A stretch of DNA of 64,000 nt from the NCBI GenBank assembly GCA_965230425.1, contig CBDDKW010000002.1:1-64000 (forward strand), given 5' to 3'. Positions 46,175-55,950 of the stretch are shown here, piece after piece. Below the pieces are notes generated by a model. That model was not told the DNA's origin, did not search any database, and was given only the letters and a program-made list of their open reading frames with translations. Positions within the stretch are counted from its first letter, which is position 1. The number at the start of each line of letters is the position of its first letter. The position numbers and the translations under genes were made by a program. The stretch is from CBDDKW01 sp965230425 (GTDB lineage: Bacteria; Pseudomonadota; Gammaproteobacteria; UBA1113).

Positions 46175-47122
46175 ATGTCAAAGCAAAATACCACCCAACC
46201 AAACCTCTATGCGCCACGCCGTTGGCCCGTGCATATCATCCTAGGTTTCCTAAGTCTGTGGGGGAAGTTACCCTATGCTTGGCAACTCTGTCTAGGCCGT
46301 TTACTGGGACGTTTATTATTTAAACTGGGTGGTTCAATGTTACGAGTGAGCCGTACCAATATTGATTTGTGTTTCCCCGAATTATCCGCAGCAGAAAAAC
46401 AAGTCCTGTTAAAAAAGAATTTTGAATCTGTAGGCATCGGTGTTTTTGAATTAATCAGCGCAGGCTATGGCCGTAAGCGTATGTTAAAAAAACTCTTACG
46501 TTCAGTTGAAGGCTTTGATGAAGTTGAAAAACTCATGGCTGAAGGCGAAAGCGTTGTTTTATTATTTCCACACTTGATCCCCATTTACCTCGCTGGAAGG
46601 TTAATGGTACATCAAACAGATATCCCCTTTGGTCTTATGTACCATACACCCAAAGAGCCTGTGCTAAATCATAAAATGCATTCACGTCTGAGCATTTGGG
46701 CCGACAAAATCTTTACTCGTAAAAATTTCCGCGAGATGATCCGCTACCTAAAAAATAACAAGTTAGTGTGGTATGCCCCTGATTTAGATATGGGCGCAAA
46801 ATTAAGCGAATTTGCCCCATTTTTCGGTGTACCTGCTGCCACTACCGTATCAACCTTACGTATTGCTAGTATGACCAATGCAAAGCTTGTCCCCATTGCC
46901 TTCTATCGTCGCGATGATAACAAGGGCTATGATATTAAAGCTTATCCTGCCTTAAATGACCGCCTCACAGGCGATGATGCAGCCGATACACGTCTTATCA
47001 ATGCCACCTTTGAAGATATCATCCGTGCTAAGCCTGAGCAATATCTTTGGCAATACAAACGCTTCAATACCCGTCCCCGGGGTGAAGAGAAGTTATATAA
47101 AAAGAAAGCAGATTGCTCATAA
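46175..47122 (+). CDS. Lipid A biosynthesis acyltransferase homologue (LpxL/HtrB family)
   Basis: 315 aa. LpxL-family enzymes add a secondary acyl chain to Kdo-lipid A. Family landmarks: an N-terminal membrane-anchor segment, NIDLCFPELSAAEKQVLLKKNFES, LVWYAPDLDMGAK and SEFAPFFGVPAATT. The HxxxxE catalytic box reads HLIPIY at residues 133-138, so the usual Glu is Tyr (codon tac). The flanking LAGRLM aligns with the family. Either the enzyme is altered or another residue serves. Near hldE/hldD, in keeping with an LPS role. Confidence 0.85.
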   Translation: MSKQNTTQPNLYAPRRWPVHIILGFLSLWGKLPYAWQLCLGRLLGRLLFKLGGSMLRVSRTNIDLCFPELSAAEKQVLLKKNFESVGIGVFELISAGYGRKRMLKKLLRSVEGFDEVEKLMAEGESVVLLFPHLIPIYLAGRLMVHQTDIPFGLMYHTPKEPVLNHKMHSRLSIWADKIFTRKNFREMIRYLKNNKLVWYAPDLDMGAKLSEFAPFFGVPAATTVSTLRIASMTNAKLVPIAFYRRDDNKGYDIKAYPALNDRLTGDDAADTRLINATFEDIIRAKPEQYLWQYKRFNTRPRGEEKLYKKKADCS

Positions 47123-47268
47123 GCCTCTGAATCTTTAACAGCCGATAATTATTTCTATTTTTATAAAATAAAAATATTGCAAAAATATTTTTTGCAGTTA
47201 TAGTTACGTTTATAATTTGTAACATTTATATATTATGCGATATTCGGGTTTTTAACTCTATATGGAGA

Positions 47269-48279
47269 ATGATGGGCATGGATGCGGGGTTTGAAGAAAA
47301 CGAAGATAATCCGGACGAGCATAACAAGCCTAACATGCGTCCAATTAGCTTTGATAACTTGTTTAAAGGGTCAATGCAGAATTTGCATGTAGCAAGAGAT
47401 TTTTTTGAGAGTCATTTACCCGCTGCAATTATAAAAGATTTTGAGTTATCTACCCTAAAAGTAGAATCGGCAGAGTTTACTTCACGCAATCAGCGACCAC
47501 GACGGAGTGATATACTCTACAGCGCTAGGCGTAAGGGGCGATTAAGTTATATTTATACTTTAGTTGAACAGCAAACTGATCCAGATGCATTACAGCCATT
47601 GCGTAGATTAGAGTATTCGCTTGCAGCAATGCGCAATCATTTAAATCAGCATCCTAATGAAAAATATTTGCCAGTCATTTTAAATGTCTTTTTTTATAAT
47701 GGTCGTTACAGACACACACAACCTGTTGCTTTTACTGAGATGTTTCATCCCGATGATGCTGAATTTGCCTGTGCGAACTTGATGACACCTGCGAAATATA
47801 TTGATCTGCACCGACTTAATGATAGTGATATTATTCAGCATAAAAGTGCAGCTTGCTTTGAATTAGCTATGCGGCATGTTTATGACCAAGCAATAACATC
47901 ATTACTGAGTTTATTGGATGAACGTCGCGATATTCTACTCGGAGGAGAATATAGAGAGTACAGTGATCTTGTGCTAAACTTTGCCATGAGTCGGTTGCAG
48001 CCGTCGCAAATATGTGAGTTACAACAAGAAGTTAGCAATACATTAAGTGACGAACTAGGAGATCAAGTTATGAATTTAGGTACAGCCTTATTACATGAAG
48101 GTTATGATAAGGGTATTAAAGAAGGTATTGAAAAAGGTATTGAACAGGGTATCGAGCAAGGCATGAGAACCGGGCTGGAAAAAGTTGCACTCAAGCTGCT
48201 TGATCAAGGCTTTGATGTATCAACCGTTGCTAAGCTTACCGAGCTGTCTGAAGCTGAGATATTGCAAATTCAAGAATAG
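47269..48279 (+). CDS. Rpn family nuclease / transposase_31-like protein
   Basis: 336 aa. RPISFDNLFKGSMQNLHVA at the start and SDILYSARRKGRLSYIYTLVEQQ (PD-(D/E)XK-type core) fit RpnA-D, recombination-promoting nucleases. The C-terminal segment has the usual GIxxG repeats (EGIEKGIEQGIEQGM) and a short helical end with AKLTELSEAEILQIQ. Start is uncertain: ATG at 47269, 47272 or 47278; TGGAG at 47263-47267 suits 47278 best. Inserted among LPS genes. Confidence 0.87.
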   Translation: MMGMDAGFEENEDNPDEHNKPNMRPISFDNLFKGSMQNLHVARDFFESHLPAAIIKDFELSTLKVESAEFTSRNQRPRRSDILYSARRKGRLSYIYTLVEQQTDPDALQPLRRLEYSLAAMRNHLNQHPNEKYLPVILNVFFYNGRYRHTQPVAFTEMFHPDDAEFACANLMTPAKYIDLHRLNDSDIIQHKSAACFELAMRHVYDQAITSLLSLLDERRDILLGGEYREYSDLVLNFAMSRLQPSQICELQQEVSNTLSDELGDQVMNLGTALLHEGYDKGIKEGIEKGIEQGIEQGMRTGLEKVALKLLDQGFDVSTVAKLTELSEAEILQIQE

Positions 48280-48452
48280 TTGTTCGGTTAGCTACCTATA
48301 TTTTAATGTCAATTCCAGCTATCTAATAATTAAAGTAAATCAGGCGTTACCATAGCCACAACTTTTAAAAAAGAATCACGCTTAAATGGTTAAATTTACA
48401 TCAGTTTATGTTAATATCCCTGCCTTCAGTTAGGTACTAGAAGGTAATAACA

Positions 48453-49886
48453 TTGCAAATTCCCAATTTTTCACAAGCGAAAGTTCTTATTTACGGTGAT
48501 GTCATGCTGGATCGCTACTGGCATGGCAGTACCTCACGGATCTCCCCAGAGGCACCAGTACCCGTCGTCCACATTGGTGATACTGAAGACCGACCGGGTG
48601 GTGCAGGTAATGTTGCCTTAAATATCAATGCCTTAGGCGCTAATGCCGAATTATTTGGTTTAGTGGGTAATGATGAAAACGCCACCATCTTATGCCAAAA
48701 ATTAGAGAAAGCGGGTATAAAACCCTCATTCCAACATATGGATAATTGGCCCACAGTAACCAAATTACGGGTACTGAGCCTGCATCAGCAATTAATCCGC
48801 CTGGATTTTGAGCAGAACTTCCGCGAAGTGGATACAAAGCCCCTAATGGCAAGTTGTATCCAACAGTTGGCAACTGCAGGAGCATTAATCCTTTCAGATT
48901 ACGGCAAGGGTTGTTTGAATGATATCCCCACCTTAATCAAAGCCGCTCGTGCAGCGCAAGTGCCTGTGTTAGTCGATCCTAAAAGTACCGATTTTGGTGA
49001 TTACCACGGTGCCAGTTTAATTACTCCCAATTTTAAAGAATTCGAAGCCACAGTAGGCCCATGCCCTGATGATGAAACTATGATTACAAAAGGCCGAGCA
49101 GTCATGCACGCCCATGATATTGAGGCATTGCTGATTACTCGTGGTGAGAAAGGTATGACATTACTGAAAAACAACGGTGAAGTCGTGAATATGCCTGCCA
49201 GAGCAAAGGAAGTTTTTGATGTAACTGGTGCGGGTGATACGGTCATTGGTACTGTGGCAGCCGCGTTAGCAGCAGGTGAGGAAATTGAAACTGCCATGGT
49301 TTTAGCTAATGCTGCGGCTGGTATTGTCGTTGGTAAAGTAGGTACTGCAGTAGCAACCGTGCCTGAATTAACTGCGGCACTTGGTCAGCTCAAGGGTAGC
49401 TCTTCTGGCGCGATGCTATCAGAAACAGGTTTAATGGCTTTAGTAGCTGATGCTAAGCAACATGGCCGACGTATTGTGATGACCAACGGTTGTTTTGATA
49501 TTTTACATTCTGGTCATATTACCTATTTAGAAGAAGCTAAAGCTTTAGGTGATTTACTCATTGTCGCGGTGAATGATGATGCTTCAGTAGAGCGATTAAA
49601 AGGTAGCGATCGACCTTATAATAATTTACAACAGCGTATGGCGGTACTCGCGGGTTTAGCCGCCGTTGACTGGGTCGTGCCTTTTAGCGAAGATACCCCA
49701 GAACGCGTGATATGCAAGGTATTACCCGACATCCTGGTTAAAGGCGGCGATTATGCGGTAGAAGATATTGCTGGACATAAATGTGTACTAGCTAATGGCG
49801 GCCAAGTACGTATTTTAAGTTTTGTGGATGGTTTTTCCACCACGAATCTTATTAATAAAATCAGAGAGGAAGTAGCAGAAGTATGA
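48453..49886 (+). CDS. hldE: Bifunctional heptose-7-phosphate kinase / heptose-1-phosphate adenylyltransferase
   Basis: 477 aa, TTG start at 48453 with AGAAGGT upstream. Supplies ADP-D-glycero-D-manno-heptose. N-terminal ribokinase-like domain: [27 protein letters not shown], catalytic GAGDTVIG. C-terminal nucleotidyltransferase: [17 protein letters not shown]. Overlaps hldD by 4 bp, the next step in the pathway. Confidence 0.96.
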   Translation: MQIPNFSQAKVLIYGDVMLDRYWHGSTSRISPEAPVPVVHIGDTEDRPGGAGNVALNINALGANAELFGLVGNDENATILCQKLEKAGIKPSFQHMDNWPTVTKLRVLSLHQQLIRLDFEQNFREVDTKPLMASCIQQLATAGALILSDYGKGCLNDIPTLIKAARAAQVPVLVDPKSTDFGDYHGASLITPNFKEFEATVGPCPDDETMITKGRAVMHAHDIEALLITRGEKGMTLLKNNGEVVNMPARAKEVFDVTGAGDTVIGTVAAALAAGEEIETAMVLANAAAGIVVGKVGTAVATVPELTAALGQLKGSSSGAMLSETGLMALVADAKQHGRRIVMTNGCFDILHSGHITYLEEAKALGDLLIVAVNDDASVERLKGSDRPYNNLQQRMAVLAGLAAVDWVVPFSEDTPERVICKVLPDILVKGGDYAVEDIAGHKCVLANGGQVRILSFVDGFSTTNLINKIREEVAEV

Positions 49887-50836
49887 TTATTGTCACAGGT
49901 GCAGCCGGTTTTATTGGCTCTAATATCGTTAAAGGCTTAAATGCTCAAGGTTATAAAGATGTTTTAATCGTCGATGAATTAAGCGATGGTACAAAGTTCA
50001 CGAACATGGTGGATTGTGAGATTTTAGATTACATGGATAAGGATGTTTTCTTAGCGACAATTAAAGCCGATGCTGAATTTTCCATGTCAGTTGAAGCGAT
50101 TTTTCATGAAGGTGCGTGTTCATCTACTACAGAATGGGATGGTCGCTTCATGATGGAAAATAATTATGAATTTTCCAAGCATGTATTACACTATTGCCAA
50201 AACCGCAAAATTCCTTTTATTTATGCTTCTAGCGCTGCAGTCTATGGTGGTGGACGCGAGTTTAAAGAAGTTTTAGCCAATGAAGCGCCCTTAAATGTCT
50301 ATGGTTATTCAAAGTATCTCTTTGACCAATATGTTCGCCGTATTCTACCTAATAGCCAATCACAAATTGTCGGCCTACGTTATTTCAATGTCTATGGTCC
50401 TCGTGAACAACACAAAGGTAGTATGGCCAGTGTTGCGTTCCATTTTAATAATCAAATTAAAGATCAAGGTTACGTTAAACTGTTCGAAGGCACTGAAGGC
50501 TACGGCGATGGTGAGCAATTACGTGACTTTGTCTTTGTTGGTGATGTGGTTAAAGTGAACCTCTGGTTTATGCAAAACCCCCAGGTCAGTGGGATCTATA
50601 ATCTCGGCACCGGCCGCTGTCAAAGTTTCAATGATGTGGCAAATGCTGTAATCAATTGGCACCAAAAAGGCGAGATCAGCTACATTCCCTTCCCCGACCA
50701 TTTAAAAGGCCGTTATCAAAGTTACACCCAAGCGGATATCACAGCACTACGAGAAGCTGGTTATACCGATGCTTTTCATAGTGTCGAAGAGGGTGTTAAG
50801 GCGTATCTGGATATACTAGAAGCTGATTTGAGATAG
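49883..50836 (+). CDS. hldD: ADP-L-glycero-D-manno-heptose 6-epimerase
   Basis: 317 aa. NAD(P)-binding [11 protein letters not shown], catalytic YGYSKYLFD, and [19 protein letters not shown]. Gives the ADP-L-glycero heptose used by WaaC and WaaF, encoded about 18 kb upstream. Followed by a large inverted repeat. Confidence 0.96.
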   Translation: MIIVTGAAGFIGSNIVKGLNAQGYKDVLIVDELSDGTKFTNMVDCEILDYMDKDVFLATIKADAEFSMSVEAIFHEGACSSTTEWDGRFMMENNYEFSKHVLHYCQNRKIPFIYASSAAVYGGGREFKEVLANEAPLNVYGYSKYLFDQYVRRILPNSQSQIVGLRYFNVYGPREQHKGSMASVAFHFNNQIKDQGYVKLFEGTEGYGDGEQLRDFVFVGDVVKVNLWFMQNPQVSGIYNLGTGRCQSFNDVANAVINWHQKGEISYIPFPDHLKGRYQSYTQADITALREAGYTDAFHSVEEGVKAYLDILEADLR

Positions 50837-50854
50837 GCTAAAAGCGGTAACGTA

Positions 50855-50960
50855 TAAACTTGCCTATTTATTTCCCAAGTCTCGGCTACATCCGTGTAGC
50901 TTGCGCTATCATCCCTGATAGCGCTTTTTACTCGACTTGGGAAATAAATAGGCAAGTTTA
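50855..50960. repeat. 106-bp cruciform-like inverted repeat
   Basis: Perfect 27-bp arms: taaacttgcctatttatttc... (50855-50881) and its complement (50934-50960). The 52-bp spacer has two small perfect hairpins: gctaca-tccg-tgtagc and gcgctatca-tccc-tgatagcgc. Eighteen bases after hldD. No T tract follows, so a multi-branched RNA, a cruciform or a small inverted-repeat element are candidates. Confidence 0.85.
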
Positions 50961-51276
50961 AAGCGTTCTACGGTTGTTAATTAACAATTCTAAGTTCTTA
51001 TTCGTCAAGAATTTCCTTGAACACAATGGACTCTTTATTTTACAATAAAATCTTTTGATGATTTTATTTATATGTTTTAAGTGTTTTTTGTTAGGCTGTA
51101 AAATTGAAGTCAGCAGATTCGAACTTATTATTATTTGGTTACGACGGTAAGAAGTATTTTGAGAGGCAATATGAAGATTGTGACAAATTTGATGATGAAA
51201 AAAGACGTCTCAGGGTGCAGTTACTACAAATCTCATAATATGTGAAATTGTCCATTTGTGACGATATGGTGATAAA
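50961..51276. other. Intergenic region before antitoxin-like gene
   Basis: About 315 bp, AT-rich, no gene or RNA gene seen. A gtgacaaatttg (near 51180) and an aaattgtcc-type half-site (near 51246) stand in opposite orientation upstream of the antitoxin start and might be operator halves; weak. Confidence 0.35.
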
Positions 51277-51705
51277 ATGACAGTTAGATACAAGAATACA
51301 TTTAGAAACAAAATCTTATCTACAATTCAAGCAATAAACAGTGCTGTTGTGCTGCGAGCAGATTTAAACGATTGTGGCGATCCAAGACAAGTAAGCAGAG
51401 CACTAAAGGCGCTTGTCGAGGATGGAGACTTAATAAAACTTGGTTATGGTGTATACGTAAAGGCCGAAAAAACACCTTATAGCGATCAATCAATTATGAC
51501 TGTTTCATTGGCAGAAGCATGTGCTGAGGCATTGAACCGACTCGGTGTACGTTGGGAATTAGGTCAAGCTATTAAAGATTACAATAAGGGGAAAACACAG
51601 CAAGTTCCTGCAAAATTTATTGTACGATTGAAAGACCGCTTTCGAGGGCAGTTAGGGGTTGGTAGCAGAAAAGTTGTGTTTGAGAGAGAAATTAATGCAC
51701 GGTAG
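51277..51705 (+). CDS. AbiEi/DUF6088-type antitoxin-like protein
   Basis: 142 aa. The winged-helix segment VLRADLNDCGDPRQVSRALKALVEDGDLIKLGYGVYVK matches type IV antitoxins (AbiEi family) and DUF6088. Such proteins repress their own promoter and pair with a nucleotidyltransferase toxin. No intact toxin follows; a 14-codon remnant overlaps the stop. The ATG follows a weak ggtgataaa. Confidence 0.8.
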   Translation: MTVRYKNTFRNKILSTIQAINSAVVLRADLNDCGDPRQVSRALKALVEDGDLIKLGYGVYVKAEKTPYSDQSIMTVSLAEACAEALNRLGVRWELGQAIKDYNKGKTQQVPAKFIVRLKDRFRGQLGVGSRKVVFEREINAR

Positions 51706-51739
51706 CGAAAAAGAGCTAAGAGAGTTGTTGTTAAGATAA
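51695..51739 (+). pseudogene. Possible remnant start of a lost toxin gene
   Basis: ATG at 51695 overlaps the antitoxin stop in the +1 frame, as toxin genes of this system often do, but reads only MHGSEKELRELLLR before TAA. Nothing resembling AbiEii continues downstream. Could be a chance short frame. Confidence 0.3.
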
Positions 51740-51888
51740 TATAAATCTTTACTAGATACAGAGTATTTTAATAATGAAAACACAATATCCTTAATGTCCA
51801 GTTAATAAATTCCGTATAAAATGCCCCTATTCCTCAAAGAATCCGTTATACTTGAAGTATGTATACATGAAATAGATGGTGAAAAGTT

Positions 51889-53028
51889 ATGGCCGATACC
51901 CGTGTAGAAAACCCAGAGAGCTCGCTTGATGCGCTACAAAATTTAGCTAGACAGAATGAGTTCAATAGACAAAACCAAGAAGTTGCTAATCGTAGAGCGA
52001 ATGCAAATAACATGCCCCAGGCAGTGCAGAACCGGGATATTGATCCTAACACACAAGCACCGAGGGGTGTTGACTATGATAGCAAGACCTCAGTGGGTTA
52101 CCATATGGAACCGCTAGGCGGTAAAGTCTATAAACAGTTTGAGTTATTTGGTGAACCTGTGTTTGTGGGTAAAGCCCCCGTACTTGATGGTGTACACCAG
52201 GGTAAGGGCATTATCGGCATGTTGCAATGGGCTTTAACTCGACGTAGCTGGGCATGGCATAAGGCCTATCATAAACGTCTCAACGAGATTGCTGAAGAGC
52301 GCATACGTAAAGAAGAAACACAACCTAAAACAGGTGAAACTGAAACTGGCAATGTCAGCGCCGATGATACTCCTGATAATAAACCTGAAGATGATCCAAA
52401 CAAAGGTAGTTCAGTAGAATTAGGTCATGAAGATTCTCACAATAGCTTAGCCAATGAACCTAGCGCTGAATTAGAACAAGATAATGTAGCCACTGATGAC
52501 GCTCAGGTTGAATTACGTGCAGAACAGGAGCAAGAGCGAGACTATACCCATGGTCCTGTGCCGGGTAATGAAGAATTAGACGAAATATTTGATGGTGAGG
52601 AATTAAGCGACCAAGAATTACAAGATGCGATTGCTTCACACAAGGAGTTACTAGCTTCGATTGAGAAGCAAGGCACAGATTATGCTGAGACTTTAGAAGC
52701 AGACAGCATGGTCCAATTTCCAGAGGATACTGATATAGATGAAGTTGCAACATTAGCAGGTAAATTTGGTGGACGTATTGTTAGTAACCAAGATTTCAAA
52801 GAAAAAAGCGGTAAGGATAACGAAAAGGACAAGGACGATAAGGAGCAAAGTGGTCAATCAATGTTCTTCTCTGATCGTGAAAAACAGCATGAATTTAACC
52901 AAGAAGCCAAAAGAAAATTTGGTGCCAGAATGATAACCGCTGGCCAAGAGAATCAGAAAGAGAAGAAAGAAAATGCAAAGCAGGCTGTTGTGACAGTTAC
53001 AAGAATGGCCTTAACAGGTGGTATATAA
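51889..53028 (+). CDS. Acidic hypothetical protein
   Basis: 379 aa, no signal peptide or membrane helix. Residues 70-130 are the only compact-looking part (YKQFELFGEPVFVGKAPVLD, MLQWALTRRSWAWHKAYHKR). The middle is Glu/Asp/Gln-rich and probably disordered. The end has basic-acidic repeats (KDNEKDKDDKEQSG) and a C-terminal VTVTRMALTGGI. I do not recognise it. Composition and length would suit a secreted effector, but that is a guess. Gene stands between the antitoxin and the Mla operon. Confidence 0.65.
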   Translation: MADTRVENPESSLDALQNLARQNEFNRQNQEVANRRANANNMPQAVQNRDIDPNTQAPRGVDYDSKTSVGYHMEPLGGKVYKQFELFGEPVFVGKAPVLDGVHQGKGIIGMLQWALTRRSWAWHKAYHKRLNEIAEERIRKEETQPKTGETETGNVSADDTPDNKPEDDPNKGSSVELGHEDSHNSLANEPSAELEQDNVATDDAQVELRAEQEQERDYTHGPVPGNEELDEIFDGEELSDQELQDAIASHKELLASIEKQGTDYAETLEADSMVQFPEDTDIDEVATLAGKFGGRIVSNQDFKEKSGKDNEKDKDDKEQSGQSMFFSDREKQHEFNQEAKRKFGARMITAGQENQKEKKENAKQAVVTVTRMALTGGI

Positions 53029-53099
53029 ACTAGCCATTGCCTAATCCCCCCACAACCGGTAACCTAAGCCATTGCATTTAATCTATTTAATGGTAGGGT

Positions 53100-54224
53100 A
53101 TGGCGGTTTTCCGACGTAAAAAAACCAAAGCAGGATGGGTCTTTTCAGGTGATAATCTGATCAACTGTAAAGGTGCTTGGACCCGTGAGGGTATGAGTGC
53201 CTTAAAAACCTTGGCAACACCCAGTGCTGGATCAGCCACGATTGCTATTGATGGTGAAAAAATTACCGCCATGGATACCGTTGGTGCACTACGTTTAAGC
53301 AACTATATCCGTAGCCTAGCGCAAAATAATATTGCCGTTAATTTCATCAATTTCAAATCTGAATATCGTGATCTCATTGCCCTATTAGAAACCCAACCTG
53401 AATTACGTGAACCCGCGGTGGAGAAATTACCCGATCGGATCACCCAATTAGGTATGCGAGCTTTTCATGGCTGCCAACAAGCCTGCCATTTCCTTAGCTT
53501 TCTTGGTCAAGTATTTATCTATGCTTTATTTTGGCTGCGTAACCCCTTACGTATCCGTTGGCGTTCTATTTGGGCAGGTATAGAAAGTACCGGCTATCGA
53601 GCCATCAATATTATTGCTTTATTATCTTTTTTAATTGGGGTGGTGCTTGCTTATCAAATGGGTTTACAGTTGCGCAATTATGGCGCTAGTATTTTTGTAG
53701 TTGATTTATTAGGCCTGTCTTTATTGCGCGAATTTGCCCCCTTAATTACTGCCATTATCGTTGCTGGTCGTACTGGTTCTGCCTATGCAGCACAAATTGG
53801 TACCATGAAGCTCAATGAAGAAATTGATGCACTGACCACCATGGGTTTAAACCCCACTGAATTATTAGTGTTGCCGAAGATGTTGGCGTTGGTTATTGCG
53901 TTACCTCTATTAACGGTTTTATCTGAAATCTTTGGTATTATGGGCGGTATGCTCATGTCTAAAACTATGCTTAGTATTAGTTATGCCGATTTCTTACAAC
54001 GTTTTCAAGAAGCCATTGCTTTAAAAACCTTGATGATGGGTTTAATTAAAACCCCGGTATTTGCGGCGATTATTGCTACTATTGGTTGTTTCCAAGGTAT
54101 GCGTGTACAAGGTGGTGCTGAAAGTGTCGGCCAACAAACCACTAAAAGTGTGGTGCAATCGATTTTCTTGATTATTGTGGCTGATGCTATGTTTTCAATT
54201 ATCTACAGTGCTCTGGGGACATAA
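53100..54224 (+). CDS. MlaE-family lipid ABC transporter permease with N-terminal STAS-like domain
   Basis: 374 aa. Residues 1-105 are STAS-like (ATIAIDGEKITAMDTVGALRL). The rest is the MlaE permease with about five membrane helices and LNEEIDALTTMGLNPTELLV. Longer than E. coli MlaE (260 aa) but usual for the fused form. First gene of a four-gene operon (permease, ATPase, MCE protein, lipoprotein) moving phospholipid between membranes. Confidence 0.92.
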   Translation: MAVFRRKKTKAGWVFSGDNLINCKGAWTREGMSALKTLATPSAGSATIAIDGEKITAMDTVGALRLSNYIRSLAQNNIAVNFINFKSEYRDLIALLETQPELREPAVEKLPDRITQLGMRAFHGCQQACHFLSFLGQVFIYALFWLRNPLRIRWRSIWAGIESTGYRAINIIALLSFLIGVVLAYQMGLQLRNYGASIFVVDLLGLSLLREFAPLITAIIVAGRTGSAYAAQIGTMKLNEEIDALTTMGLNPTELLVLPKMLALVIALPLLTVLSEIFGIMGGMLMSKTMLSISYADFLQRFQEAIALKTLMMGLIKTPVFAAIIATIGCFQGMRVQGGAESVGQQTTKSVVQSIFLIIVADAMFSIIYSALGT

Positions 54225-54226
54225 GC

Positions 54227-55015
54227 ATGAGTGAAACCACAAAACGCGTACCTCCAGCGGTGATCAATATTCGTCACTTACAAACCCGTTTTGGTGACAC
54301 CATTGTTCATGATAATTTGAATTTCCGTGTACAGCGCGGCGAAAGCGTGGCGATTGTGGGCGGTAGTGGTGCGGGTAAGACTACATTATTGCGGGCGATT
54401 TTACGTTTACATGCTGATGCTAGCGGTTCCATTAAAGTCTTAGGCCATGAACTTATCAATGGTGATAGTACTGCTTTACATGAGGTGCGCAAACGTTGGG
54501 GGGTGATGTTTCAGCAGGGAGCATTGTTTAGTTCTTTAACTGTATTAGAAAATGTCACCTTCCCTTTATTTGAATATAATCACTTAAAAGCATCCACAGT
54601 TAAAGAAATCGCTATGTTAAAAATTGCTATGGCAAATTTTCCCTTAGAATCTGTGCACAAATATCCAGCAGAATTAAGCGGTGGTATGGTTAAGCGTGCT
54701 GCTTTAGCTCGAGCGATGGTGATGGATCCAGAGATTTTATTTTTGGATGAACCAACGGCAGGACTTGATCCGGAAAGTGCTAGTGCTTTAGATGAATTGA
54801 TTATAAAATTACAAACTGCCTTAGGATTAACCATTGTCATGGTGACTCATGATCTAGATACTTTGAAGCGAGTGGTTGATCGGATCGCATTTTTAGGTGA
54901 AAAACGTGTCATTGCCAGCGGAACTATGCAAGAATTAAGTCAAAGTCGCCGTGTCATAGTACGCGAGTATTTTGATAACGTACGCGCAAAAGCAGCATTG
55001 CAGGTGGAGGAGTAA
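54227..55015 (+). CDS. MlaF-family ABC transporter ATPase
   Basis: 262 aa. Walker A GGSGAGKTTLL, signature LSGGMVKRAALARAM, Walker B LFLDEPTAGLDP and the switch His in MVTHD. Energises the permease encoded 2 bp upstream. Confidence 0.93.
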   Translation: MSETTKRVPPAVINIRHLQTRFGDTIVHDNLNFRVQRGESVAIVGGSGAGKTTLLRAILRLHADASGSIKVLGHELINGDSTALHEVRKRWGVMFQQGALFSSLTVLENVTFPLFEYNHLKASTVKEIAMLKIAMANFPLESVHKYPAELSGGMVKRAALARAMVMDPEILFLDEPTAGLDPESASALDELIIKLQTALGLTIVMVTHDLDTLKRVVDRIAFLGEKRVIASGTMQELSQSRRVIVREYFDNVRAKAALQVEE

Positions 55016-55017
55016 GC

Positions 55018-55950
55018 TTGGAAACTAAAGTCAATTATACCCTGGTGGGTTTATTTGTGATTTTATTAAGTGCTGCCTGCTTTATTATTGCGCTATGGTT
55101 ATCCGTGGGCTTGAAACGACAACCCTATAGTCAGTATCTAGTGTATGTGTCAGAGTCTGTTGCTGGATTGAGTCCTAATGCCGCAGTAAAATACAATGGT
55201 GTGAATGTAGGTAAAGTGGCGCAGATAGCCTTACGACCGAAAAAGCCTGAACAAGTACGTATTTTATTGGACATTGAAGATGGCACACCTATTTCTACCG
55301 ATACAGAAGCTGTATTAGAAACCCAAGGCTTGACCGGTGTGGCCTATATCGAATTAAAAGGTGGTAAGCCGGGCGCACCACCTTTAGTGGCACAGAAGGG
55401 ACATAAATACCCTGTGATACAATCAGCACCTTCATTAATGTTTCGTTTAGATGCGGCTATGAGTCAATTATCTAAAGACATTGATGATATCAGTAATGGT
55501 TTAACTAATTTATTAGATGAAGAGAATATTGCTGCGGTGAGTGACACTTTAGAAAACTTAAAACAATTTACCACGACATTATCTGATAATCGTCAAAAAC
55601 TCGATGTCATTATGACAGACACACAGACGACTATGCAGAATGTTTCTCAAGCTAGCGAACAGTTACCCCAGGTGATTAATAGCATTCAACAAAGTGCGCA
55701 ATCCGTACAAGCATTCTCAAAGACATTTACCGAAGCTGGTGAGCAAGCGAAAGTAACTTTACATAGCACCCAAGTGACGATGCAAACCATCAATAACCAA
55801 CTCATGCCAGAGGCCTTGAGTTCACTGAATGCCTTTAATGCAACGATGACGAATATTGAAGGATTGAGTGAAGAGTTAGAACAAAATCCATCGATGATTA
55901 TTCGTGGTAAACAGCCACCGCCACCAGGTCCAGGGGAGCAGCGCCAATGA
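55018..55950 (+). CDS. MlaD-like MCE-domain protein
   Basis: 310 aa from TTG 55018, with GGAGGAG upstream. One N-terminal membrane helix (YTLVGLFVILLSAACFII), then an MCE domain (SVAGLSPNAAVKYNGVNVGKV, TQGLTGVAYIELKGG), then a long helical tail (about 160-290) typical of PqiB/Mla-type substrate-binding proteins. Periplasmic lipid shuttle. Confidence 0.92.
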   Translation: METKVNYTLVGLFVILLSAACFIIALWLSVGLKRQPYSQYLVYVSESVAGLSPNAAVKYNGVNVGKVAQIALRPKKPEQVRILLDIEDGTPISTDTEAVLETQGLTGVAYIELKGGKPGAPPLVAQKGHKYPVIQSAPSLMFRLDAAMSQLSKDIDDISNGLTNLLDEENIAAVSDTLENLKQFTTTLSDNRQKLDVIMTDTQTTMQNVSQASEQLPQVINSIQQSAQSVQAFSKTFTEAGEQAKVTLHSTQVTMQTINNQLMPEALSSLNAFNATMTNIEGLSEELEQNPSMIIRGKQPPPPGPGEQRQ

